From: Moniliella sp. 'wahieum'
Lineage: Eukaryota > Basidiomycota > Moniliellomycetes > Moniliellales > Moniliellaceae
Direction of reading: 5' to 3'
DNA length: 64,000 nt
Assembly: GCA_003971905.1 (NCBI GenBank)
Contig: RSEE01000040.1
Location: 1 to 64,000, forward strand
Below the pieces are notes generated by a model that made no database searches, was not told where the DNA came from, and saw only the letters and a program-made list of their open reading frames with translations. A program made the position numbers and the translations under genes. Below, piece by piece: positions 10,973 to 22,587 of this stretch (within the stretch, counting starts at the first letter, position 1; each line of letters begins with the position of its first letter).

Positions 10973-11588
10973 GGGTCAGTGGCAAAACGGATTACATTGG
11001 CTTAATTTGTGCCAGGGACTGAAGACGGAAGCTCAAGGGAGGCTGAGTTGGCTGCTATACGTCTCTATCTGTGGACACAAATATGGGGATGTGTTGGTCA
11101 AACGCCAAAGGTGTGAAGGAAGTATTTCGTCCGGATGGATAGAATAGACTGCCTCATCAAAACCACGGGGACCTGTTGTCAGGCAGGCTTCGCGCTGCAC
11201 TTGGCTGGTGCTGGCTATGGCAACATCATCATCAACGTGCAGCGGAACGACAGATACTGTGGACAGGATGGGTCGCGTATGATGGAACTACGCGACCTCA
11301 CGTCTGGGGACACGTTACCTTGAACGTCGGAACACGTAACACCAAACCAGACCTCGCAGGCCACGTGATCTCCAACCGGTGATTAATGATCAGTGACGAA
11401 TTCAATTCACATTGCCTCGCGTATGCATAGACAGGCAGTGCTGCTGACGTAATACACACACGCCGTTGTTGCGTGTGTTGATTTCTGGCCAGTCCGACGC
11501 GTCGCCCAACTGGCGCGTGGGCTTGCGTTGCGTCTTCTCCAGCGCCCACCATCCCCTCTGCTGGCCTTACCCGCACGCCCTTGCACCC
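10973..11588. other. Intergenic region, YTM1 to ASK1
   Basis: No gene seen. CACGTGATC occurs at about 11363, as it does upstream of the MIX14-like gene. Confidence 0.5.
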
Positions 11589-13437
11589 ATGTCGCCCCCC
11601 CAGCCGCCGCCTGGCGTGCCCATCAACGAGGCCATCCTGCACGTTGACCAGCAGATCACCCTTTGTCTCCAGCGCATCGACGCCCACTTCAGTCAGGCCC
11701 ACGAAACGATCCAGGGTGGTATCCTCCCCAAGATCAAGCGTTATGGCGAACAGAGCCTCCAAATCGGCGATGCTTCCAAATTTTGGCGCATGTTCTTCGA
11801 AACTGCCGCCCAAGTCCGTCTGACTCAGCCGGAGGATGAGTTTGAGGCGCAGGACGAGGCGACGCAGAGCATCGATGCGGAGCATCCATCTGGCGCCTCC
11901 TTCGATCCCCAGGAGGACCTCTCGCGTTTCGACAACTCCCACAGTCTGATGGGGGAGGCGAAGGATAACAATGCAGGCATGTCGTTTGACAAATCTCTTC
12001 TCGTCTCGCCCCCAGGTGAAGCCCATCATTCCCCGCCCCGCCCTTCGTTGGGCGCTCTGAAGGGCGACACATGACCACCCTCATTTCCTGCCCAAGCCCA
12101 CTATGACTCCCGACGTATCCGATGAGAGCATGCTGTTCGACGCCACTCCACGTGTGGGCGCATATGCCAAGCCCAATCTCGAATCCCTTTGCCAAAGCCA
12201 AGCGTGAGTTGGAGAAGCAACTAGCGGCACGGGAGAACGGGGCAGACTTGTTGGCTAGTTTCGATGGCCTTTCCCAATCTTCATCGCCTTTGATGGATGC
12301 CCGCATGGCTACCCGCGTCTCGCTTCGGTTTCCCGCGAGGGTGCCGATCAGCAAGACGAACGGATGGCCACGCCGCCACAAGTCACTCGCGAGTCGCTCG
12401 ACCCGAGTGCAATGGGTCAACGGCGAAAGTCGTTGGCAGCTGCCGCAGCCGCCAACATGTCCCGCAACCGGTTTGGAGCCACTCTGGTTGCTGCACCAAT
12501 GGAGGGCACGCCTTCGGGGCAGAAACCCACCAATCCGTTCACCTCACCCTCCAAACGGACCCCGCTGGCGGGGGTTCAAGACGATGCGAGCATGGCAGGC
12601 ACACCTCGGCCGCCTCAGTTGAGTGTGCCAAAGTGGGACGGAATTGCCGATTTGCGTTCGACGCCGATTGGATCAGCAGGTACGCCGGTGCGCTTGGGAA
12701 ACGTAAGGCCTCATCGCCTCCGGTCACCATGCAGTTTTCCATCCCTCGTTCCAAGTGGCTTAAAACACCAGCCAAGGAGGCAGCGAGGCAAGTGGTCGAT
12801 GAGCTACTCCGCACGGCCGAACGCCATGGGCCGACGGCTGACGAGCTGATCACCCGTCGTCATGCGGAGTATGAGCTTGCGAAACAAAGCTTCTCTCACG
12901 GTACATCCCTTTTTGCAGAGGACAAGTCTGCTCAAGGGGCGAGACGGGCTCTGCGGACGGTCTGTTCTCGGTTCCAGCGCGAGTCGATTCCAATTTGCAA
13001 AACGAGTCCGACTCGGACTCTGACGATGACAGCGATGATTCCGATGGCTCTGGTGACGGCCCCGGTATGGGACATCCTGGGGCTACGGGCCCTGTTGGCG
13101 CGCCCTTGACACGCGATCCTACCGCGAGCAGCTTAGTTTGCTTTCGTCGCGGTCAGGGCTATCGGCGGTGCAGGCTCTAAAGGACGATACGCTGTTTGGG
13201 TCCAAGCTCGGTGCCAACCCGTTCTTTTTGTCGTCTTCCAATGCCTCGGGCAGCGCCATGGGCAGCGCCTCGGGCAGTGCCAGCAACACTACCGGTGTTC
13301 CTGGCTTTGCCCCCCGCGGCAACATTGGCGACTTGGGTACCTTTAACTTTGGCCGTCCCCTCGTCGAGGGGGGAGACCATGACGTGTCGTCTCCGCTCAA
13401 GGACTGGGGCAACAAGGAGGGAGCTACCAACCAGTAA
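11589..13437 (+). CDS. ASK1: DASH complex subunit Ask1 (frame broken)
   Basis: Ask1 is part of the fungal DASH/Dam1 ring that couples kinetochores to microtubules. The N-terminal domain is recognisable: VDQQITLCLQRIDAHFSQAH, then GILPKIKRYGEQS and ASKFWRMFFETAAQVRL. Later come a Ser/Pro-rich middle with many TP/SP sites, suited to CDK control, and SIPRSKWLKTPAKEAARQVV (near 12735), a motif region near the Ask1 C-terminus. Then follow an acidic SDSDDDSDDSDGSGD stretch (about 13000) and a C-terminus ending DWGNKEGATNQ at 13437. The reading frame changes near 12075, 12190, 12360, 12710, 12960 and 13130; I attribute these to sequencing losses. The start follows the conserved N-terminus. Confidence 0.82.
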
Positions 13438-14314
13438 CCTCTCTACTTGATGTCCATCTCACGGCACCACTGGTAGGGTGCTGCGCCAACCTTTTTGTTT
13501 TCGCTGTATCTCTGATTTCTCGCGAGCATTTTCTCTGTTCCTCTGGCGTGCTGATGCATGTGCTGTAAGCTTCACCGAACGTCTAGGAGTGTGCATAGCA
13601 GAACAGAAGATATACAAACCAGGCGAAGGATCGATCTGGGCTGGAGATAGTACGCCGTGGTTAGCGCTTCTTAGTGGTTGTTAGCAATGACTGTGTTCAT
13701 CTTGGTTACTTAGGGGGGTTAGTAGCATGCCTCAAGAGTCCCCTCCGCATATATAAGCCGCGCAAGCATTCTCCTGTATTTGCACGCTGTTCAGCCAACT
13801 TGATACGTGTGCCCTGGCGAGCGTTATGGTTCTTGCGGGAGACACAGGGACTGCTGATGGATCCGCATTGGATAAGCACAGCAGAGAGAGGGACAGATGG
13901 GGGAGATGGGAGCGAAGGGAGATCTCTCGGCTAGTGAGCAGCACCAACGGGCGGCATGGATAGCAATCAGACCGGGGCCGGTGCACAGACCGCGGGGCCG
14001 GTGCACAGCCCGGCTGCCCCGCAGACATCGTCGACCATCGGCTGCCCGGCAGAATGACGGCATTCAGTTGTTCTTGGCGATTGTGCGCCGGGCGTTAAGG
14101 CCTGAGGGCCTGAAGAGGAGGCTATTCTTCGGGCGCATTGCTGTTTTATAGACTGGAGTAATATCATTGCACACACACAAGTCCCGGCCCTCCGTCACTG
14201 TCACCCTCAACTCGACTCGACTCGACTCGACTCAACCAAACGCAACTCAACTCTCTCCACCGTCATCTTCCCTTGAGGCATCTGCATCCTCCCCGCCACC
14301 CACGCGCTGCGAGG
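13438..14314. other. Intergenic region, ASK1 to TIM44
   Basis: No gene seen. GGGGCCGGTGCACAG occurs twice in tandem, 18 bp apart (13975-14008), and a CTCGA microsatellite precedes TIM44. Confidence 0.5.
14211..14235 (+). repeat. CTCGA pentanucleotide microsatellite
   Basis: About five tandem CTCGA units lie roughly 80 bp before the TIM44 start, likely in its 5' untranslated region or promoter. Confidence 0.8.
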
Positions 14315-15952
14315 ATGGTGCCCAGAATACCTGCTGCTGCGCCTATGCTCGCCCGCGGTTCCCTTCCGCGCCCGGCGTACGTTGCCGCCCTCCGCGCCTG
14401 CGCTGTCGCCCTTCCCGCTTCGGCGTCATCCGTCAACCTTGCTGTCCGTGCATTCCACGCCTCCCGATGCGCTGGCGATGCGCCCCGCTCGCCCTTTGCC
14501 GTGTTTGTGGAGACGCTGAAGGAGGAGCTACGCAAGAACAAGGAGCTGCAGGACAATGTCCGTCAGCTGCAGGGCGAGGCGGGGAAAGTGCAAGACAGTG
14601 CTGCACTTCAGCAGGCCAAAGCGGCGTACGAGCGGATGCGTATTGTGGCCAGCCTCAAGGAGAACCCCAAGTTGCAGGCGGCTGCGAATCAGCTGAAAAG
14701 TCCGGGGGCAAGGTGGGGGATGCGGTGGGCGAGGCATTGAAGCAATTGGAAGAAAGCGAGTTGGCTCGTGCGCTCGGCGCCGTCGGTCGTGGCATCGCCA
14801 CCGTTGCCGACAAAACCACCGCCCCGTCCGCAACACGGAGGCGTATCGTGCCTTAGTTTAGCACCACCCTCGCCGAGGCGTTTGACGATGGTGGCTCGGC
14901 GCTGCGAATGTACGATGACCAGGCGGAGGCAGCCGATGCGCGCCGGGCGCGAGCGTCGCGTCGTGCTGCTCGCCTGAAGCGCATTGGCCGCCAACCGCCC
15001 ATTCATGACGTTGAAGCCGACCCCACTCCATCGGTAGACCCAGAACTGGCGGCCCGTGCCGAGGCAATGGGCATCAGCCCCGAGATGATTCAAAAGTCGG
15101 CCGAGGCTGACACTCAAGCGGCCGAGGAGGCGGAGCGACAAGCAAGCCAGCCCAAACTCTTGGCAGGCTATGCAGTTACCTCTCGAGTCGTCGAAAACCC
15201 CGATGCGGGCGAAGCGCTCGTGCTTGCTCCAGAGAAAGAGTTGACGGGCGGGAAGCTGAAAAGAATGCGATTTCCGACTCGTTTGTTGGGCGCAAGTGGT
15301 CCGAATTCAAAGAGATGTATGCCGAGTCGGAGATGCCAGCGGTGGAGCGCGTACGCTCCATCACTGACAAGATTGGTGGCTGGTTTGAGGAAAACGAGAC
15401 GGCCCAGGTGGTACGGGCGCTGCGAACACAAGATCCGGGGTTCAGCCTGGCCCCAGTTCACCGTGGAGCTGCGTGAATATGTGCTGCCCGAGTTTATCGA
15501 TGCCTACCACGCAGGTTCGCGCTTGTTGCTACGCCAGTGGTGCGGCGAGGCAACGTACAATGTGATCATGGCCACTGTCGATCCCTATCTCGCCAAGGGC
15601 TACATTGCCCATGGCCGTCTGCTCGACCTCGACTCGATCGAAATTTTGAATGGCAAAAAGATGCTCGATGGAGGGCTGCCCGTTGTGGTCGTGACCTGCG
15701 CCTCGCAGGAGCTCATGTACTTTACCGACCCACGCACGGGCGAAGTCAAGGCGGGCAACAAGGCCCAGGCCGAGGCCTGCCGGTACGCCTTGGTCTTCAC
15801 TCGCGACGAAAGCATGCTCGACAACGAGATCACGGGCGGGTGGAAGATTATCGAGGTAGGCATTCCCCGTTCCCTTCCTCCATCTCTACTGAAGCTGAAC
15901 TAACCTGTTGCTCTTGCAGATGGCCCGCCGAGGTCAAGCATCGTTCTTGTAA
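14315..15952 (+). CDS. TIM44: Mitochondrial import inner membrane subunit Tim44
   Basis: Tim44 anchors mtHsp70 to the TIM23 channel on the matrix side. The start at 14315 gives a presequence rich in Arg and Ala (MVPRIPAAAPMLARGSLPRP). Next come the mature N-terminal region with VFVETLKEELRKNKELQDN and the linker KVGDAVGEALKQLEESELAR. The Tim44 C-terminal domain has SFVGRKWSEFKEMY, EYVLPEFIDAYHAGSRLLLRQW, YIAHGRLLDLDSIEILNGKK and FTRDESMLDNEITGGWKII. A 64-bp intron at 15856-15919 (CTAAC branch site) leads to the last exon, which encodes EMARRGQASFL. Frameshifts near 14700, 14850 and 15260-15300 break the frame; the conserved motifs on either side show it is one gene. PAN3 lies 530 bp downstream, tail to tail. 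Confidence 0.94.
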
Positions 15953-16480
15953 TCTGGAACCCCTTGCCCTCCTTCCACCCTCCCGCGCTACCCACCAGGC
16001 CAATGTTCTTCATTTTTGCACCGTTACCCACTAATTTGCATACCTAATCGTCTCTCTTCACTTGTCTGCATCGCACCTTTTCCAGTCGCACCATGCTGGG
16101 ATGCGTGCCTTATCTGCCACCACTGCATTGTCCTCGCTTCGAACGGATTACAATGCCGTGTCATTTGCGAAGGGGGAAAGGCAGGCCCAGTTAAGGCCAA
16201 CCAATGCGGAAGGACCTTGGCTCTGGACGTGACCGCAGCCAGGTTGCCTTTTGTCCTGCCCGTGGCAATCCGCGCCACACAATGTCGTATAACTGCAAAT
16301 AGTCCTTTGCGTCATCCTCGTCCTCTGCGCTAACTGTCCAGTCGATAATGGTTCCGTACGCGCGCCAGATAGGGATATAGTAGCCTCAGGGAAGACTGGC
16401 AGACAGGCTAGACAACAGTGGGAAGGGATAGGCAACGGTGCATGAAGAATGCGATAAGGCGGGCAATGACCAGTGACGGG
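15953..16480. other. Intergenic region between converging TIM44 and PAN3
   Basis: Holds the 3' ends of two convergent genes. No further gene is seen. Confidence 0.5.
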
Positions 16481-18808
16481 TTAATGGTGGCAAAGTTCTT
16501 GGAACGCCGACTCGACTGCTTCCTTGATCTGAACCAGAACAATGGCAGGAACAATAGCCAACTGTTAGTGGAACGTCCGCCATCAAGCAAAAGTAGAGGT
16601 AACAAACATACTTCATGATAGCTCACTACAATGCACGTTTGCTCGTCGCGGCTCGTGAGCAGCAAGCGCTCCTCGGACCCGGCATCAAGCTTGTTGAGGT
16701 TGACCAGAATGTAACTCAAGTCCACCAACGGGGTACCTGCTTCAGTTGAGGCGTGGAAAACAGCGTCGCGGAAGAGCTTGACCAAGTACCGTTCTCCCGT
16801 TTCGGACCAGCGTGCATCATGGTCCAGCTCCCCGCGTTCATTGACAAATCCGAGCTTACACAGCAGCCGGACCAGCCTGCCATTCTCCACCTCCTTCTGC
16901 AGACTGGATCGGAGCACATCCGACGCACCCAGCGACGCATTGAGCGTATCGGCCATGCGCGGCGCCAGGCGCACAATCAGCTGCGTTGCGCTCCGGTCCT
17001 CTCCACACAGCAGCCATCGCACCACCTCCTCCAGCTCGGACGAATAGGCTCCACGCATCATAGCCAGTGCTGTGGGTACGTCTGCTGCGCGCTGGGCTGC
17101 CTCGGCACTGCCAGAAGCAAGAGTAACAATCAGCTTGGCCACATCAGCCAGATCGTCGACTTGCACCTGAGTCGGCTGATCAGCGCCGACGCCCGGAGGA
17201 GGCAGAGCGCCCTCTGGCAATGGATCCAACACGTCCAACACACTTGCTCCTGAAAAGCGTACCTTGCCAGGTTCGGTGAGAAGCACCTTGTGGGGCGTGA
17301 TGGTTCGCACCGCTAGGCCGGCGGCGTGGACCGACCGAAGTGCAGTAGCCATCTGGACCAAGTAGAGCCATAGCGTCGCCTCGGACACACCTAGGGGGCG
17401 GCGGGGCGGGGCGCGCAGCATAGCTTTGCCGCGCATATGCGGCTTGCGCATAGGGACGGAGCAGATCGGTGGCAGCGGTAGCTTTGAAGGGGAGGTGGGC
17501 CTGGGCGAGGGTGACGCTGCCGGCATGGTACTCGGTAACAAAGACCAAGTTCGATACGCCAAACGCACGCGTGGTAAACGCTTCGTACACGCCTACCACC
17601 CCCGGTATGGGCGGACGGCGCGGATTGTTAAGAGCGTTGCGCCACCGCTGGACGGCAGCCAAATGCGCGTCGGCGCCAAGGCGAAAATTGGCAATTCGCG
17701 TTAGGCAGTACGTCCGCCCATCCTCTTGCGACAGCGCCTTGTACACCGTCGTGGGGAACCCACGAAACGTACGCGACGGCTGCCCGCCCGTCGGAACCGG
17801 CGCTTGTGCTGCAAATTCTGGTGGGGCCAGCGCAGACGGAAGCCCTGTTGCTGCAGCTGCCGCGGCCGGACCGAGCGGGGGACCCTGACCTGAGTTGGCA
17901 GGCGGCGGGAGCCGTTCCAATGGGCACAAGCTGTGGTACTTGTTGACAAACTCGGGCAACTGGGGACCATGAAGGGCAGGGGGCACAGGCCCGGTCCAGG
18001 TGGCTTCTTGCCGCCGGTGTAGCAGCTCGCTCAAGTTGGAAGGAAGGAAGAACACATCGGACGCGGCCGTATCGGACGCCGCAGGGGAAACGTGGATGGG
18101 CAGGCGCGGGGGCGGGCCGGCAGGCGCATAGAGCTGGTACTGCAGCGCCAGCGTTGGCTGCTGCTGCGCCAAGGTGGGCGGCATCCCCATCCGGCCCGCT
18201 GCGGCCGTCAGGGCAGCCGCATGGTTCGCCGCATTAGCCTGGACCGGGTTGTGTGTACTGCGATGCAAACGGTGGCATCGGGACCGGCCCGACCGACGAT
18301 CCGACCCCGCCAGCGATCGGATGAGCGTACTCGACGGGCGGCCATTCGTCATCGTCATCAGGCAAATAGACACCGTTGGGGGGCACCGCCGGGAGGAAGC
18401 AGACGCGCCGGGCTCGAGGGCCGAGAGGTGGGCCGGGACTGGGGGCGGAAGGGGGCGGCGCGGAGGGCGGTGCTCATGCTGAGGGGCGGGAGCGGATTTG
18501 GCGGCTCGCTCAGCGTCGGGCTGGACTGGACGGGGGTGGAGGCAACGCTGCGCGGGACAAACACAGCGGCCTTGGCGGCGCGCGCAGGCAGTGTGGACGC
18601 GCTGGGTGGCGGCGGGGGGTTGGAGTGGAGCGAGAGGCCGGCGAGGGACGAGGCGAGGCGGCCGCCAGCGCTGCTGGGGGCGGCTGGAACGCATGGGCGT
18701 GGCTGGAGAGGGGCGCGCCGGGGGAGAGGGGAGGCGAGCTGGTGGTGGTGCCGGGGGCGGGCGGCGCGGGGAGAAGACGGGCGCAGAGGGGGAGGGCCGC
18801 GTGCTCAT
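16481..18808 (-). CDS. PAN3: PAN2-PAN3 deadenylation complex subunit Pan3
   Basis: Pan3 dimerises and recruits the Pan2 exonuclease to poly(A)-binding protein for mRNA tail trimming. Visible parts, N to C: a Pro/Ser-rich region with the PAM2-like FVPRS (near 18545), FLPSNLSELLHRRQEATW, and the pseudokinase fold. In the fold, TVYKALSQEDGRTYCLTRI, FVTEYHAGSVTL and RTITPHKVLL are clear, with RFSGASVLDVL where a true kinase has DFG. The coiled coil and C-terminal knob follow: LRSSLQKEVENGRLVRLLCK, LDAGSEERLLLTSRDEQTCIVVSYHE. An 83-bp intron (16529-16611) joins this to IKEAVESAFQELCHH. The start at 18808 is a best guess. I see no N-terminal CCCH zinc finger. Frameshifts occur near 17450 and 18300-18550. 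Confidence 0.9.
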
Positions 18809-19425
18809 TGCATTCCTCGCGTCGCGGCGGTCGGCGGGCGCGTCGCGTGGGACGGGGGGGGCGAGGCGTGGCGGAGGCGTGGCCGTGGCAGCGCAGTGGT
18901 GGCCGGGCACGCGGAGGGGCGGAATGCAGGCAGGCGTGGCGGGCAGGGTGCGATTGGGGCCTGTGGCTGCCCCCTGCCTGCGCCGCCCATTCCGCCCGCC
19001 CGCTCCAGTCCGCCGCTGCCCCTGCAGCGCCATGCATGGGGTGCAGCCGAAGCGGCCAGTCGGCCACCGCCTCCTTGCTGGGCCGCCTGTGGGCAGCGGT
19101 GCGTTCGTGTGTCGGTGTGTTGCATTATCGATCTCAGTGCATCCATACCAAGCGCCGGTCCTCGATAAGATCGCTACTCGGCTAGTAAGCGGTACCCCCC
19201 AGGACTCGCGGTCAGATCTCAGAATCTCAGAAATGACCGTCATCGATCGTCGATCATCGATCATATATACGATCGCTCGGCTCATCGATCATCGCTCATC
19301 GGCCCATCTGCAGGTTTCGTCAAAACGCCCCGAGTGCTCCAAATTGAATATTGCCGCGCCCCAGCCGGTGCCACCTCCTATCTCGCAGCCACCACCACCC
19401 CCCCAGATCTCTGCTCCCTCGGACC
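18809..19425. promoter_or_regulatory. Divergent promoter of PAN3 and the Ctr transporter with GATC cluster
   Basis: This space separates head-to-head genes. Within 19241-19304 the words ATCGATC, GATCATCGATC and ATCGCTCATCG recur almost in tandem, ending about 120 bp before the Ctr start. TCAGATCTCAG lies at 19212. The part nearer PAN3 is GC-rich and low complexity. The regulatory role is inferred from position and repetition only. Confidence 0.5.
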
Positions 19426-20109
19426 ATGGAACACGACCACGCAGCCATGATGGCCTCCATGTCCATGGCCATGGACCACGACATGCCGGGAATGCCCCCC
19501 GGCCACCACATGCCCCACCCGTCCCCCACGCCCTCGCCTTCCCCCATGTGCAAGATGAACATGATCTGGGACTGGGGCTACCCGCAAGACGTCTGCGTTG
19601 TCTTCCGTTCTTGGCAGATCCACACCACCTTTGACTTTTATCTTTACACAACCCTCATCATTTGCCTCGCTGCCGCCTTCGAATGGCTTCGCCTGGCCAT
19701 CGTGGCCCAAGACGTGGCACTCTGTGCTTCAACGTCCGCCTCCACTTCGCGGCGAGGATCTACGCCCCCCGACCTGCCTGCGCCCGCGGTCATTGCGACA
19801 GGAAGCACTTCTCCCCGTACCTCCCTGATCAAGCCGCTTTCCATCCCCCGTTCCACGCAACTTAAGCGGGCAGCGCTCCATGGCGCCCGCGTCGCGTTGT
19901 CCTTCTGGCTCATGCTTGTGTTCATGACGTACAATGCGTTCCTGGCAGCGGCCGTGGTCTTGGGTGCGTGCTATGTCGCTGCGGGGTTAACTCTGGGATA
20001 CTGACACGTAGGTGTAGGTGCCATCTTGGGCCACTACCTCTTTGACCGCGACCTGTTCCGCCGCAAGGCATCAGTTTTGCGTCCAGAGGACAGCGACATT
20101 TGCCACTAG
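19426..20109 (+). CDS. Ctr-family copper transporter
   Basis: This is a high-affinity Cu(I) importer that works as a trimer in the plasma membrane or vacuole. The N-terminus is Met/His-rich (MEHDHAAMMASMSMAMDHDM), as expected for copper capture. Three membrane segments are predicted: FDFYLYTTLIICLAAAFEWL, then VALSFWLMLVFMTYNAFLAA, then LGAILGHYLF. Hallmarks are the MxxxM motif (MLVFM) in the second segment and GxxxG (GAILG) in the third. A cytosolic Ser/Thr/Pro-rich loop of about 70 residues separates segments one and two. A 54-bp intron (19964-20017) splits the first Gly codon of GxxxG. The frame then ends at 20109 with DSDICH, a single C-terminal Cys-His. The frame is intact. Confidence 0.93.
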
Positions 20110-20138
20110 TGCACCGAACTTTTTTTTCTTCCTACTCT

Positions 20139-20632
20139 TTAGTCCCTCGCCCTGTTTTCCGTCTTACGAAGCAAGAATCGCCACATGATGATAGCATCCT
20201 GTAAGCGCATCCGAGAAAGAGAATCGGTCCCTGTAGAATACGAGCGAAAAAGGCAGCAGATATTGTGGCTAAAGATAAGCAGGACCAACAGCACCAAAAC
20301 AAGATTGATTGCCGTCGTGACTAGCTTCTGCTTACGCGCTGCTTTGATCATCTGTCTCAGGGTATACGACGAACGGCCGAGGAACAAATTCGCATCGCGC
20401 AACGTAACGCTCGCATGCTCAATATGTTTCCGCTGCCCGGACAGATCGGAAAGAATGACGGCACGCCACTCCTCGGTCTGAAGGGCTGGTTGGTGGGACA
20501 CTTACCGTCGATTGACCTTCTGGGGCTAGGAGGAGCCTTGCAAAGACGTTGTCTCTGTTCCAGCCCTTGCGACTGTGCCTCGGCCTTAGCACCTTCGAGT
20601 TCCGGGCCAAATATGCCGCTGCCGCTGCGCAA
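20139..20632 (-). CDS. VTI1: Vti1-like Qb-SNARE (C-terminal part resolved)
   Basis: Vti1 is a v-SNARE acting in Golgi, endosome and vacuole fusion. The C-terminal half matches the family: LQTEEWRAVILSDLSGQRKH, IEHASVTLRDANLFLGRSS, YTLRQMIKAARKQKLVTT, then the membrane anchor INLVLVLLVLLIFSH. The SNARE helix reads as Qb type. The resolved frame runs on for about 40 residues after the anchor, longer than usual; the true stop may be hidden by a lost base. Upstream on this strand, ELEGAKAEAQSQ (near 20590) may be part of the N-terminal helices, and an intron acceptor CCAG near 20645 is plausible. The start is not determined. The neighbouring Ctr gene is transcribed toward it. Confidence 0.72.
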
Positions 20633-21109
20633 GCCGTTCTGGCTTCGTGGTGATCAGTGTCATAGCCCCACCTTTCTATTTTCCCACCTCACCTGTTCAG
20701 GGGAACCAACTAGCAGACGCCATCGCCCGCTCCAGGTCAACAAGCCTGTAGCATGCTCCTTCACGAGCTCCGTTTTGGCGCGCCTGGTGGTGGTGGACAG
20801 GAAAGGCGAGTATGGCACCACGCATGGCAAGACACTGTCACCGAGCGGACGGCTGGGGACGCACGACGCCTGTGTTGCTCCGCCCGCCACGGGGGCAGGC
20901 AGCGCAAGAAGAGCGTCTGCTCGCGCGCGGAGCAGCGGGTGGTTTCAGTGTTTCAAGTGCCTCCCGCTGAGCGAGTTTCAGTACTCGGACGACGACGGAG
21001 GGCCCACACCAGCTACGCAGTACCCACTCAGCCTCCTCCCAACTCCGCCCTCCCGCCCGTTCTCCCCAGCGGCCCTCCACCACCGCCCCCCGCATCCCTC
21101 ACCCACACC

Positions 21110-22109
21110 ATGGTCGAAGGCAGCACCAGCACCAGCACACCAGCACCAGCACCACCAGCACCAGCACCTTCCGTCCTGCCCACGCCCAGCGGGCCACCCC
21201 GACGATGGCCCCCACCTCGTTGCTCCTGCACCGCGTCGGCCTGCCGTCCTGCGCAAGCGCAGCCGCAAGCCCACCCCTTCGTCCAAACTCGAGAGAAGCG
21301 ACGCAGAACCTAGGCGGCCTGCACCAGCTCATGAAGGGTCGTCGCGAAGGAGGCGAGCGCGGCTGGCCCGGACCCGGTGCCGCGCCCGGGCCACACCCGG
21401 CGCCCCAGCGGCAGCTTGTCCCCTATCCCGGCCGATCCGGAGGAAGAGCACATGTCTACCGAGTCAGCGAGGCCAGCGGAAAGTGCATGGGAAGCCCGGC
21501 CAACCGAGGCGGAACTCAAGTGGCGCGGGTTGCCCACCCACACTGCGCGCTCGGGATCGCGCACTCTGCTTCCTTCCCCACCACCCCCGGCTCCCAACTC
21601 GCCTATCCCCCCCTTGGTGCACCATTGAACGCCATCCCCTCCTCCTCCTCCGGCCGGGCGCACGGAGCAGATACGTGTCAGGGATTGACAAGCTGCGCAA
21701 CCTCACTTCGCCCATCAGCCGGCAAACGTACCTGACCAATCCACTCGAGAAGGGACTGCAAGCGCTGCACCCGCCCTCGTCGCCAGGTGTGCCTTCACCC
21801 TTGGGCGCCAGGGAAGAACCACTGGCGTCAATGGACCTTGACCCCATGGGGCCGGAAGCCGGGCAGGAGTTGGCCGCCATCCTTGCTTCGAAGGGGGCTG
21901 CAGACAGGATGACAGGTGGCGCCGAGGCGTGCACCCACAACCTGTCTCCGAACCAGCTGCTGCCCAAAAACGGAGCAGCAGGCGCGCGAGCGACATGCAG
22001 CGGGTCGAGGGAGGGGCAGGAACAGGAGCAAGAACAAGAACAGGAGCAGGGGCAGGAGCAGGCGAGGGAGAAGGCTGATGTGCGCATGGGGAGCGGGGAC
22101 GAGGTGTGA
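21110..22109 (+). CDS. Hypothetical low-complexity protein with QE-rich tail
   Basis: I do not recognise this gene. ATG at 21110 lies in a good context (CACACCATGG) and opens MVEGSTSTSTPAPAPPAPAP. Further on, other frames carry more protein-like text: TESARPAESAWEARPTEAEL (near 21460), then RYVSGIDKLRNLTSPISRQT (near 21680). The gene ends in a Gln/Glu repeat (EQEQEQEQEQGQEQ) before the stop at 22109. It would therefore need at least two frame corrections. A long antisense frame (21715-22803) overlaps but is compositionally random. Function unknown. Confidence 0.4.
21121..21168 (+). repeat. CACCAG hexanucleotide-type repeat
   Basis: Imperfect tandem CACCAG/CAGCAC units near the start of the low-complexity protein encode its Thr/Ser/Pro/Ala run. 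Confidence 0.75.
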
Positions 22110-22587
22110 CGTGGGGCATGTGCGCTCTTTTGTTTCGATCATCTCGATCCTCGATCAGGCCCGCAGGGTTCCTGTGATGGACAAATTCATTTGCGTCGTA
22201 GCAGCGCGGCCGGGCCGCCGTGCAGGGCGACGAATGGGGACGAAGGGGGTGAAGATGAAGCGTAGAGAGACTTGGATAGCAGCGATCAAAACAGCAGCCA
22301 AAAGTATGACTATGAGGGGCCGCTGACGGCGCTGGTGGCGCTGGTGGCTGGCGGCGCTTGCTGGCGGGGCTCAGGGGCAGTGTTGGTGCCAATGGGCCCC
22401 TCGAGGCGGCGGACATCCTGACAGTCTCGCTGGCCTGGGCGGTGTTGCGCCGCTGCCGCTCGCGCTTGCCGTCTCTCCATCGCCATCGCCATCGCCATCG
22501 CCATCCCCTCGTCTCCCTCTCTCTTCCCCCCCCCACCCCCTCCCCCGCCGCAGCGGCTCCTCGCTCTTTTCCGCCGCCGGAAGCACG
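22110..22587. other. Intergenic region upstream of the RhoGAP gene
   Basis: No gene seen. A GATC-rich word cluster lies at 22136-22158 (TCGATCATCTCGATCCTCGATC). A CATCGC microsatellite (22477-22506) lies about 85 bp before the next start. Confidence 0.5.
22477..22506 (+). repeat. CATCGC hexanucleotide microsatellite
   Basis: Four to five tandem CATCGC units sit upstream of the RhoGAP start, probably in the leader. Confidence 0.8.

Noticed and set aside
18809-19285. Upstream extension of the PAN3 frame
   Set aside because: The extra residues are Arg/Pro-rich and run into the Ctr promoter and GATC cluster.
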